45,801 nucleotides of DNA from Alteromonadaceae bacterium. GTDB taxonomy: Bacteria > Pseudomonadota > Gammaproteobacteria > Enterobacterales > Alteromonadaceae. The notes beneath the pieces were generated by a model. That model was given only the letters and a program-made list of their open reading frames with translations. It was not told the origin of the DNA and made no database searches. The stretch covers positions 1 to 45,801 of the forward strand of contig WFQC01000158.1 of assembly GCA_015487235.1 (NCBI GenBank), written 5' to 3'. Shown one piece after another: positions 34,841 to 42,994 of this stretch (its first letter is position 1; each line of letters starts with the position of its first letter). The translations under genes and the position numbers were made by a program.

Positions 34841-36955
34841 ATGAACCATTCTTATTATAGATTTGTATCGAATATTTATTCATGGCTTATAGTGTCTTTA
34901 TTAGGTACTTTTTCTACTCCTGCTTTCTCTGCCAATAATTTTTCCTTTGTCGATTACAACTTAGCTTTTATTTTAGGGTTAAGTTTACCGCTTATTTTGA
35001 TCAGTGCGCTTTTAAGTAAAAAAGCCCCTATAAATTGGCAATTTTCTGTAGCACTAACCTTAAGTTTATTTTTTCTACTTTACATCTTAGGGCATGCCAC
35101 GCAATTACAAAACTTAATATTACTCTCGAGTGCTATTGTGCTTTTTACCTTAATCAACCTGTGGCCTTTTTATAGCAAAAAAACACCTGCCAGTCGCTAC
35201 CATAAAGTAGCACCAGTATCGATGATCATACTAGGCGCTAGCTATTTAATTTCATTATGGTTTCTCCCACAGTTCGATGCCTATAACCTGTGGTTAGTTG
35301 CGACTGGTTTGATTTTACTGATCTCGTTAGCTCGTTTAATCGAATTGATTAATACCTCAGCACAATATATCGCTCGTTTATTTTTACAATGGTTAAGTGG
35401 CTGCTTTTTAGCGGCCAGTATTTATTTGTGGTTAAATACACAAGTTAGCTTAAATATTTTAGTTATAACTGCGGTATTAACCTATCTGATCACCATAATT
35501 AATGGTAGCTGGGTATTAATTCAAACCATCTATCACGCTATAAATAAAAAGGCGATAGATGAGTTATCGACCATGACTCAAGATGAATTGTTTTCTTATA
35601 CTCATGATCCAGTAACAAATTTACCCACAATTCAGCATGCGCTAAATCAATTTGAACAATATCTCACACAAGAGAAAGACCCTAACTATGCCATTATTGT
35701 TTTTCAACCGATTAACTTTACGCAGGTTAATTCTATTTTAGGCCATCAAAATTCAGATATTTTATTATTACAATTAGCTTATGCTTTACAGCAAAAAGCA
35801 CTAACCCACCCTGAATTATTAACCTTTGAACAAACCCAACCACCCACTAAAATTGCTCGTTTACAAGGTTTGAAATTTTTGATTATTTTAAATCTCAAAA
35901 ACAACCCACACCCTGAAAAAATTGTTATTGACGATCTTTGCCAGCAATTCGCTAAAACAGTGCCAACAGCAATGAGTTTTAAAAGCTTTTCACTCAACTT
36001 TGAACTAGCCTTTGGAGTAAGTTTACTTAACGACTTTGCTATAAAACCTAACGAAGCCATCGCTCATGCAGAAGACGCCTTGTTGGTAGGTCAGCAACAG
36101 CAAAAAGCAATTTGTTATTTTGACAGTAGTAGCCTTTTATATACTGAGCAACAATTAGCCAAAATGGAACGACTTAAACAAGCAATTACTGAAGACGATT
36201 TACAATGGTTAGTGCACCCGCAAATTTCTGTTAGCACAAAAAGTATTTTAGGCTTTAAATTAGAAGCTTATTGGCGTTACAGCGACAAACAAGCCCAAGG
36301 CAATAATAATCTCTTAAGCTTTTCAGAATTTAGTAAAACCGCAGAACTTAGCGGCGATATTTATAAATTAGCACAACAAATGATCAATAAAGCCTTTGTT
36401 TTGTTACAAACGTTACACAAGGCAGAATACTACCACTATGTCGCTATCGACTTTTCAAGCAAGCAACTATTAGAGCCAGAGCTTATTAGCTTTATTGAAC
36501 AGCAAAGCCAGCACTATAATATTTCACCTAAATATTTAACCATTGAGTTTTCTGAAGAAATTATTTTTGCTGCGCACACGCGTACCCAGCAAATGATTGA
36601 CCAATTACGTACGTTAGACATTAACATTGCTATTGCTAACTTTTCAGGTAGTTATGATGCCTTGCGCTTTTTACGCAAAATTATTGTCAGTCAAATAAAA
36701 ATTAGCTGTAAAAAGCTTATTGATGATGAAGCATTTGCCACAGACAAAGCAATAATCAACGCGCTACTCAATCTGGCCACAACAATCGATATTCCCGTTA
36801 TTGGTACAGAAGTTGATAACCAAGTTATTGCGAAAAATTTTGCTGAAATTGGTGGCCAATATATTCAAGGAAAGGTTATTTCTAATGGGCTGTCACTCGC
36901 ACAGATCCCCCATTGGCTAAGTGCTTGGCATCAGCAATATCCTAAGAGCTGCTAA
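34841..36955 (+). CDS. Membrane protein with degenerate GGDEF and EAL domains
   Basis: This is a 704-residue inner-membrane protein. About residues 10-235 hold seven or so hydrophobic segments. The GGDEF-type domain (about 250-415) has no GGDEF motif; the corresponding place reads RLQGLKFLI. The EAL-type domain (about 440-700) has KLEAYWRY instead of EALxRW, and ANFSGSYDALRFL where active enzymes have DDFGTGYSSLxYL, so both metal-binding Asp residues of that loop are lost. It is therefore predicted inactive for both c-di-GMP synthesis and hydrolysis. It could bind nucleotide or a partner protein, as known for CsrD-like degenerate proteins, but no such partner is seen. Confidence 0.85.
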   Translation: MNHSYYRFVSNIYSWLIVSLLGTFSTPAFSANNFSFVDYNLAFILGLSLPLILISALLSKKAPINWQFSVALTLSLFFLLYILGHATQLQNLILLSSAIVLFTLINLWPFYSKKTPASRYHKVAPVSMIILGASYLISLWFLPQFDAYNLWLVATGLILLISLARLIELINTSAQYIARLFLQWLSGCFLAASIYLWLNTQVSLNILVITAVLTYLITIINGSWVLIQTIYHAINKKAIDELSTMTQDELFSYTHDPVTNLPTIQHALNQFEQYLTQEKDPNYAIIVFQPINFTQVNSILGHQNSDILLLQLAYALQQKALTHPELLTFEQTQPPTKIARLQGLKFLIILNLKNNPHPEKIVIDDLCQQFAKTVPTAMSFKSFSLNFELAFGVSLLNDFAIKPNEAIAHAEDALLVGQQQQKAICYFDSSSLLYTEQQLAKMERLKQAITEDDLQWLVHPQISVSTKSILGFKLEAYWRYSDKQAQGNNNLLSFSEFSKTAELSGDIYKLAQQMINKAFVLLQTLHKAEYYHYVAIDFSSKQLLEPELISFIEQQSQHYNISPKYLTIEFSEEIIFAAHTRTQQMIDQLRTLDINIAIANFSGSYDALRFLRKIIVSQIKISCKKLIDDEAFATDKAIINALLNLATTIDIPVIGTEVDNQVIAKNFAEIGGQYIQGKVISNGLSLAQIPHWLSAWHQQYPKSC

Positions 36956-37033
36956 ACATTCGCTGTTGAACTCAACTTGAAAGCATACGAATTGCAGCTC
37001 TTATATTTGCAAAAGATAGAAACAGAATAATTT

Positions 37034-37519
37034 TTACTCTATATCCAAGGGATCTGGCGATAAAATAATACCGGTGTTATCCGCATAAACGTGGTCATCA
37101 GGTAAAAAGGTTACCCCAGCAAAATTAATGGCCAAATCACTCTCACCAACCTCTGTATCTTGAGCACCAACAGGAATAGACACTAATGCTTGAATGCCCA
37201 ACTCAAGTTCTTCAATGGCATCAACATCACGCACACTGCCATAACAAATAATACCTTCCCAGCCATTTTTTTCTGCCGTTTGCGCAATAGTAAAATCAAT
37301 CAGTGCTCGACGAGTAGAACCACCACCGTCAATAACCAAGACTTTACCTGTACCATCACTTTCAACAAGCTCACTAATAAGTCCATTTGATTCAAAGCAT
37401 TTTAGTGTAACTACTTTGCCGCCAAATGAACTACGACCACCATAGTTGCTGAAAATAGGCTCAACTACATCAATTAAATCTGAATACAGATCACATAATT
37501 CTGAAGTATTATATTCCAT
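37034..37519 (-). CDS. rraA: Ribonuclease E activity regulator A
   Basis: RraA binds RNase E and inhibits it, modulating RNA decay. The 161-residue length is exact for the family. The start [21 protein letters not shown] and the motif GGRSSFGG near 27-34 are typical, as is the [11 protein letters not shown] stretch near 84. In E. coli rraA lies downstream of ftsN-hslV-hslU-menA on the same strand. Here it is on the same strand and near hslU, but menA is absent and an opposite-strand GGDEF-EAL gene lies between. Confidence 0.95.
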   Translation of the reverse strand: MEYNTSELCDLYSDLIDVVEPIFSNYGGRSSFGGKVVTLKCFESNGLISELVESDGTGKVLVIDGGGSTRRALIDFTIAQTAEKNGWEGIICYGSVRDVDAIEELELGIQALVSIPVGAQDTEVGESDLAINFAGVTFLPDDHVYADNTGIILSPDPLDIE

Positions 37520-38001
37520 CGTTTTGTCCTTATATAAAGATTTAATAGTTCATTTATTGGCACTCAACAGCTTAACGCTAACCGACAATTATCCACACTG
37601 ATAACCGCTTAATCTGTCAATATTAGTTCACGTTAAAAATCATGCTTACTCACTATTTTTGCTCGATTATCACTTATTTATATTAATAGGTGTAACAATA
37701 GTTTTAATAGCCAACATCACTTAGTATAACGCTAAGCTATACTAATTAATACTAGAGGCTGTTGATCTTTCAGGTTTATATAACGTTCAAAAAATAATAA
37801 TACTATTTTGCACATAGGCAGGCTAGTTGAAGTGACAAAGGTCAGCTAAATTAACCATGCTACTTGTAATAATAAGCAAAACAAGATTAAATGAAATAGA
37901 CTCCCAAGAACTTAAAGACGATTATTTTTTGGGTTTAAATTTTATGTCATCTAACAGAGCTAATAGCTCCTAATTTTGCAGACTTAATTTTTGGTAATTA
38001 C
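37520..38001. other. 482-bp intergenic region between rraA and a GGDEF-EAL gene
   Basis: This divergent spacer must carry both promoters. I see an 8-bp inverted repeat TTAGTATA/TATACTAA (37721-37745) with a 9-base spacer, which could be an operator. A 38-codon open frame (37857-37973) has no ribosome binding site. Nothing else is supported. Confidence 0.45.
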
Positions 38002-40002
38002 ATGACCGGCTATTTACTCGCTCAAAAATATTTGTTTTCAATAGAAGCGATTGTTTTTGCCTTATTATCTTTATGGTTATTAATATTTTACCAAGGCTAT
38101 AGTCGCCAATATGTCAAATATTGGATGATCAGTTTAGTATCTTTGAGCCTTAGCTATTTAAGTATGGCGATGCAAGATCCTCTGCTTAGTCATAATGAAG
38201 TTCCTCTATCACAAGTATTTTGGTACACCTTAGAGCAACTAGGTAAATACGCTTATTTATTATTTTTCTTAGCAGGAATACATAACTCAACCGCACAAGC
38301 ACTTTATTCTAAACGTAAATATATTGTTATTGCGCTACTTATTGTAGCATTGGGTTTACTCACAGCTTTCGCATTTACGGCTGACCGTATTAGTTTATTC
38401 AGCCAATTTTATATTAAAGTTAGCCTGCAAAATTTCATTTTTGGTGCTAGCTTTTTAGGTTTGTTACTTTATTTATATACCATTAAAAGAAAGCACTTTT
38501 CATTAATCACCCTGATGTGCTTTTCATTAGTTGTTGGCTTTCGTTATTTACTCTATTCCTTTGCTTCAATTTTAATTATTAACAATGATAGTTTTCGAGA
38601 ATTAACCTACTTTTTGCATTACTTTGATGCAGGCGCTTACACTGTGCTGACCTTTATTATGCTAATTTGGATGCAAGGTGCAGAGCGTTATACCGCTAGA
38701 CATGCAGTAAAAAGAGCACAGTATTTAGGAAAACATGACTCTTTAACAGGTGCTTTAAACCGTGAAGAAGCACTAGAAAAACTGTTAATTGAAATGCAAA
38801 AACCCAGTGCTAAAAATAGACAACTGGGTATTTGTTTAATTGATGTAAAACGCTTTAAGTTTATTAATGATACTTACGGCCTGAAAACAGGCGATTATAT
38901 TTTAGGTGAAATAGCCGATAGGCTGTCAGCCAGTATACTGATGCCTTCAGTAGTAGGACGTTTAAGTGGTGATTCTTTTCTTTTTGTAATAGAAATACAA
39001 GCTGAGCAACAAATGGCTGCTAGCTTAGATCATATTCATCAACTCGTTTCTCGGCCTTACTTTTTTGCTAATAAAGAAATTGTCATCTCTTGTAGTATTG
39101 GCTACTGTTTTTATCCTGATCATGCCACGGTTGCTGAGGAATTATTACAAAAAGCCAATTTAGCGCTACACCATGCAGAAAGCCACCAAATACCTAGCGT
39201 TTTATTTGATGACAGCATGCAAAATCAAGGGCGACAACTGCTCAAAGTTGAGAAAGAAATTTCAGCTGCCCTTACAAATGACGAGTTTGTATTATATTTT
39301 CAGCCGCAACTTAATTTAATTACCAACCGTTTAGAGGGCGTTGAAGCTTTAGTTCGCTGGCGTCATCCTGAAAAAGGCTTATTATTTCCAAATGAATTTT
39401 TAGAAGATATTGAAAAGCTAGGGCTAAACAGTATTTTTGACAATTATATCTTAGAAAAAGCTTGTCAAATTATAGAACGCTGGTTTGAACAATATAAACG
39501 CCGCGTCACTATCGCCGTAAATATCACCGCAGTAGAGTTTCAAGACAGCCGCTTAGTAGCAAATATTCAAGGGTTACTGTTTAAGTATAATGTTCCACCT
39601 AAATGCTTAGACTTAGAAATAACCGAAAATATTGTGATGACCGATATAAAAACAGCCATGAATACTATTGTCACCTTACAGAATATGGGGATAAAAGTTT
39701 CTATTGATGATTTTGGTACCGGTTACTCATCATTAGCTTACTTAAGAGAATTACCTATTGATAAAATCAAAATAGATCGTAGTTTTATTACCGAAGTTGC
39801 CAGTAACGATTCAGATCTTACCATTGTTAAATCAATGATCGAATTATCACATGGTTTGGGTAAACGCGTTTTAGCTGAAGGTGTTGAAACAAGAGAGCAA
39901 TTAGAGTTACTGCGCAATATTGGTTGTGATGCTGTACAAGGCTTCTTTATCAGCCGCCCTGTACCTGAATCTGAATTGGCTAAATATTTACAACGCAGAT
40001 AA
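38002..40002 (+). CDS. Membrane GGDEF-EAL protein, probable c-di-GMP phosphodiesterase
   Basis: This is a 666-residue inner-membrane protein with about seven TM segments in residues 1-235. The GGDEF domain (about 245-405) has SGDSF at 322-326 in place of GGDEF and no inhibitory RxxD site, so it is probably inactive as a cyclase. The EAL domain (about 415-660) is intact: EAL at 448-450, ENIVMTD near 552, IDDFGTGYSS near 571, KIDRSF near 592 and LAEGVET near 626. It should therefore hydrolyse c-di-GMP, perhaps with the GGDEF part sensing GTP. The gene sits on the opposite strand between rraA and hslU. Confidence 0.9.
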   Translation: MTGYLLAQKYLFSIEAIVFALLSLWLLIFYQGYSRQYVKYWMISLVSLSLSYLSMAMQDPLLSHNEVPLSQVFWYTLEQLGKYAYLLFFLAGIHNSTAQALYSKRKYIVIALLIVALGLLTAFAFTADRISLFSQFYIKVSLQNFIFGASFLGLLLYLYTIKRKHFSLITLMCFSLVVGFRYLLYSFASILIINNDSFRELTYFLHYFDAGAYTVLTFIMLIWMQGAERYTARHAVKRAQYLGKHDSLTGALNREEALEKLLIEMQKPSAKNRQLGICLIDVKRFKFINDTYGLKTGDYILGEIADRLSASILMPSVVGRLSGDSFLFVIEIQAEQQMAASLDHIHQLVSRPYFFANKEIVISCSIGYCFYPDHATVAEELLQKANLALHHAESHQIPSVLFDDSMQNQGRQLLKVEKEISAALTNDEFVLYFQPQLNLITNRLEGVEALVRWRHPEKGLLFPNEFLEDIEKLGLNSIFDNYILEKACQIIERWFEQYKRRVTIAVNITAVEFQDSRLVANIQGLLFKYNVPPKCLDLEITENIVMTDIKTAMNTIVTLQNMGIKVSIDDFGTGYSSLAYLRELPIDKIKIDRSFITEVASNDSDLTIVKSMIELSHGLGKRVLAEGVETREQLELLRNIGCDAVQGFFISRPVPESELAKYLQRR

Positions 40003-40120
40003 TTTCAGTTTTACATAAGGCAAGCATGATAAAATATACCAAGCTTGCCATCAGTTATAGGGCGTGTTTATCTTACAGCACAGTAAAAATGTAATCTTCT
40101 TAGCCTGTAAGTATGAATAA

Positions 40121-41449
40121 TTATAAAATAAAGCGACTTAAATCTTCATCTTTAACCACTTCTGAAAGCTTGCTATTGACATAGCTAGCATCAATAACAA
40201 TGGTCTCACCTGATTTATCATTAGCTTCAAAAGATAAATCTTCAACAATGCGTTCCATCATGGTGTGTAAACGACGAGCACCGATATTTTCAGTACTTTC
40301 ATTCACTTGCCACGCCGCATTCGCAATAGCTTGAATACCATCATCACTAAACTTAATACTAACGCCTTCAGTTGCCATTAAAGCAATATATTGCTCAGTT
40401 AAAGACGCTTTAGGCTCGGTTAAAATACGCACAAAGTCTTCTGTAGTGAGTGCTTTTAACTCAACCCTAATAGGCAAGCGACCTTGTAATTCAGGGATCA
40501 AATCTGAAGGTTTGGCCATTTGAAATGCCCCTGAAGCAATAAATAAAATATGATCTGTTTTGATCATACCGTGCTTCGTACTCACGGTAGAGCCTTCAAC
40601 TAATGGCAGTAAATCACGTTGCACACCTTCACGCGAAACATCAGGGCCAGAGCTATCGCCGCGTTTACAAATTTTGTCTATTTCATCAATAAACACAATA
40701 CCATTTTGTTCAACCGCTTCAATGGCTTTTTGTTTGATATCATCAGGATTTACCATTTTAGCAGCTTCTTCTTCTTGCAAAGCTTTAAAGGCATCTTTAA
40801 TTTTTAATTTACGCTTTTTCTTTTTATCGCCTGATAAACTTTGGAACATATTTTGTAGCTGTGAAGTCATGTCTTCCATACCCGGAGGAGCCATAATTTC
40901 AACCCCAATTTGCGGTGCAGCTAAATCAAGTTCAATCTCTTTATCGTCTAATTGTCCTTCACGTAATTTTTTCCGAAAAACCTGACGAGTTGCACTATTA
41001 TCTGCTGTGGCTTCATTACCAAAGTTATCACGCGGGGGAGGCAATAGCGCATCTAAAATTCGTTCTTCAGCGGCTTCTTCAGCAAGGTGTTTGACTCGCG
41101 ACATTTCTTGCTCTTTAAGCATTTTAACGGCCATATCAGCAAGGTCACGAATAATAGTTTCAACTTCTTTACCAACATAACCTACTTCAGTAAATTTAGT
41201 AGCTTCAACTTTAATAAAAGGCGCATTCGCCAATTTAGCTAAACGGCGCGCTATTTCTGTTTTACCGACCCCTGTAGGACCGATCATTAAAATATTTTTA
41301 GGTGTTACTTCAACGCGCAATGCTTCATCTAATTGCATTCTGCGCCAGCGATTACGTAGTGCAATAGCTACGGCTCGCTTTGCATCATTTTGGCCAATAA
41401 TATGGCGATCTAATTCATGGACAATTTCACGAGGTGTCATATTCGACAT
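40121..41449 (-). CDS. hslU: ATP-dependent protease ATPase subunit HslU
   Basis: This AAA+ unfoldase of the HslUV protease feeds substrates to HslV in the cytoplasm. It has 442 residues. Walker A is GPTGVGKT (57-64), with [15 protein letters not shown] near 77, Walker B around VFIDEIDKI near 254, and the sensor-2 arginine region NIGARRLH near 391. The C-terminal tail ending SRFIL is the part that inserts into HslV. It starts 42 bp after the hslV stop, so the two genes form one operon. Confidence 0.98.
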   Translation of the reverse strand: MSNMTPREIVHELDRHIIGQNDAKRAVAIALRNRWRRMQLDEALRVEVTPKNILMIGPTGVGKTEIARRLAKLANAPFIKVEATKFTEVGYVGKEVETIIRDLADMAVKMLKEQEMSRVKHLAEEAAEERILDALLPPPRDNFGNEATADNSATRQVFRKKLREGQLDDKEIELDLAAPQIGVEIMAPPGMEDMTSQLQNMFQSLSGDKKKKRKLKIKDAFKALQEEEAAKMVNPDDIKQKAIEAVEQNGIVFIDEIDKICKRGDSSGPDVSREGVQRDLLPLVEGSTVSTKHGMIKTDHILFIASGAFQMAKPSDLIPELQGRLPIRVELKALTTEDFVRILTEPKASLTEQYIALMATEGVSIKFSDDGIQAIANAAWQVNESTENIGARRLHTMMERIVEDLSFEANDKSGETIVIDASYVNSKLSEVVKDEDLSRFIL

Positions 41450-41491
41450 GATAAGTTCCTTACCAATTACATCTAGTTAAGAAGCATAGCG

Positions 41492-42010
41492 TTATAATTC
41501 ATCAATTGTTTGGCTATGATTTGTAAATACGCAGATATCACCTGCGATGGTGAGTGATTTTTCAACAATTTCTCGTGCTGATAAGTCGGTATTGTCAAGT
41601 AACGCTTTAGCCGCCGCTTGTGCAAAGTTGCCGCCGCTACCAATGGCAATTAAATCATCTTCAGGTTGAACAACATCACCATTACCCGTAATAATCAACG
41701 AAGCTGTTTCATCAGCCACTGCAAGTAAGGCTTCAAGTTTTCTCAACGCTCTATCGCTACGCCAATCTTTGGCTAGCTCAACGGCAGCTTTGGTTAAGTG
41801 CCCTTGATGCAATTCTAATTTCGCTTCAAAGCGTTCAAATAAGGTAAACGCATCTGCGGTACCACCTGCAAACCCTGCAAGAACTTTGTCATGATATAAA
41901 CGGCGCACTTTACGCGCGTTTCCTTTCATTACTGTATTCCCTAATGACACTTGGCCATCTCCGCCAATGGCTACTTTACCATTACGTCTTACCGATACGA
42001 TCGTCGTCAC
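41492..42010 (-). CDS. hslV: ATP-dependent protease peptidase subunit HslV
   Basis: This is the N-terminal-nucleophile peptidase of HslUV, 172 residues. The catalytic Thr2 follows the initiator Met, which is removed ([13 protein letters not shown]). [11 protein letters not shown] (16-26) and RKVRRLY near 33 are family hallmarks. The start codon is GTG at 42008-42010, with AGAGG upstream; it is fixed by the need for Thr at position 2. A heat-shock type promoter lies upstream. Confidence 0.97.
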   Translation of the reverse strand: MTTIVSVRRNGKVAIGGDGQVSLGNTVMKGNARKVRRLYHDKVLAGFAGGTADAFTLFERFEAKLELHQGHLTKAAVELAKDWRSDRALRKLEALLAVADETASLIITGNGDVVQPEDDLIAIGSGGNFAQAAAKALLDNTDLSAREIVEKSLTIAGDICVFTNHSQTIDEL

Positions 42011-42060
42011 AATAAACCTCTATCTTTAAGCTAACAACGCTGCGAGCATTGCAAATGAAT

Positions 42061-42091
42061 ATAATGTGGGTTCGTTCACACATTTTTCAAG
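42061..42091 (-). promoter_or_regulatory. Sigma-32 (heat-shock) type promoter of hslVU
   Basis: On the minus strand CTTGAAA (42085-42091) matches the sigma-32 -35 consensus exactly. About 14 bases later CCCACATTAT resembles the CCCCATNT -10. It lies between ftsN and hslV. hslVU is a classic RpoH regulon member. Confidence 0.65.
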
Positions 42092-42105
42092 GGCAAGCGA
42101 TAAAA

Positions 42106-42648
42106 TTAGCGCCACAACCATATTTGGCACGTGAGAATATCGTTTTTTCTCAGTTTATGTTTATCTTTTTCTGCACTACGTTTACGTTGATATGGGCCTA
42201 ATATAACCTTAAACCATGTACCATTTTTTCCTTGTGATTTAACCACTTGCGATTCAATACCTAAAAAAGCAATTTTGGCTTTTAATGCCTGTGCTTGTGC
42301 ATCACTTTTAAAAGAAGCACATTGCATTTTCCAAGGGCCTTTATCGGTTACTTCATAGGTTGATTGTTCAACTTCTTTTTGTGCTAACTCTTTACGGTAA
42401 GACCATTTCTCTTTCGGGGGCTCGGGCAATGTTTTCTTTTTAACAACTGCTTGCTTTTTCGTTATTGTTTTTGGCGGTTCAATAGGTTTATTATCTTTTA
42501 TTGACCAAAGAAAATAAGCAAAACCTGCAACAACGGCAAACGTTACAAAACCAAATAATTTCGTTTTAAAGGGGACGCCACTCGGTTGCGTTTTATGTGA
42601 TCTTTTCTTTTTTGGGCGAGCCCGAGAAACATAATCTTGATGAGCCAT
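42106..42648 (-). CDS. ftsN: Cell division protein FtsN (SPOR domain)
   Basis: This is a bitopic membrane protein of 180 residues. It has a basic cytoplasmic tail with RPKKKRSHKTQ, one TM segment at about 31-49, a short Pro/Lys-rich periplasmic linker and a SPOR domain at about 104-175 that binds denuded glycan strands at the septum. It is much shorter than E. coli FtsN (319), because the linker is reduced. Gene order priA-ftsN-hslV-hslU supports ftsN over another SPOR protein. The essential helices of the linker are hard to identify here. Confidence 0.85.
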   Translation of the reverse strand: MAHQDYVSRARPKKKRSHKTQPSGVPFKTKLFGFVTFAVVAGFAYFLWSIKDNKPIEPPKTITKKQAVVKKKTLPEPPKEKWSYRKELAQKEVEQSTYEVTDKGPWKMQCASFKSDAQAQALKAKIAFLGIESQVVKSQGKNGTWFKVILGPYQRKRSAEKDKHKLRKNDILTCQIWLWR

Positions 42649-42725
42649 AGAAGTATTTTTTTATTACTACCAAATTAAAAAGGACTGTGCATTTTAGCGC
42701 AGCGTTACTCATATTAAAATGAATA

Positions 42726-42890
42726 ATACCAATTTCATTAATTAAGTGAGCTATTTTATACGCAGGAAAAATTGCCAAATACAAGGCTTTTATTTTAATA
42801 ACTAGTTGTTCTAATTATAAAGTAAATAACGCGGTAGTTGGTGATTTTAACAAGTAGAAATGATCACTTAGTTTGTGAGGTTGGTATAAA
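42726..42890 (+). repeat. MITE-like interspersed repeat, copy C (diverged)
   Basis: This has the same length and ends (ATACCAATT...TTGGTATAA) as copies A and B, and shares blocks such as CGCAGGAAAAAT, ACAAGGCTTTTATT, TAGTTGTTCTA and ATTTTAACAAG. The overall identity is clearly lower. A weakened central hairpin (ATAACTAG-TTGTT-CTAATTAT) remains. It lies between ftsN and priA in the same orientation as copy A. Confidence 0.7.
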
Positions 42891-42943
42891 TAACCCTTCA
42901 GCTAAGTTCAAGCTTAAATAGGATAAGCTGTGCTTTTATTGTT

Positions 42944-42980
42944 AAAATTTATATAAAAGTTCTGCTTTGCTTTCAAAGCA
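42944..42980 (-). terminator. Probable terminator after priA
   Basis: On the minus strand a perfect TGCTTTG-AAAG-CAAAGCA hairpin lies 14 bases after the priA stop. It is followed by GAACTTTTATATAAATTTT, an imperfect U-rich run. Confidence 0.5.
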
Positions 42981-42994
42981 TAATGGTGACTTTA

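Larger units (their letters stand above)
42649..42994. other. 346-bp intergenic region with repeat copy C and the priA terminator
   Basis: From left to right this holds the ftsN upstream sequence (presumably its promoter), the diverged repeat copy C (42726-42890) and a hairpin just past the priA stop. No gene is supported. Confidence 0.6.

Noticed and set aside
40019-40049. GGCAAGC...GCTTGCC inverted repeat between the GGDEF-EAL gene and hslU as a terminator
   Set aside because: The 7-bp stem has a 17-base loop and no T-run follows on either strand.
40560-40985. 141-codon open frame on the plus strand
   Set aside because: It is antisense inside hslU, an intact conserved gene; the translation is low-complexity Ser/Cys-rich and has no ribosome binding site.
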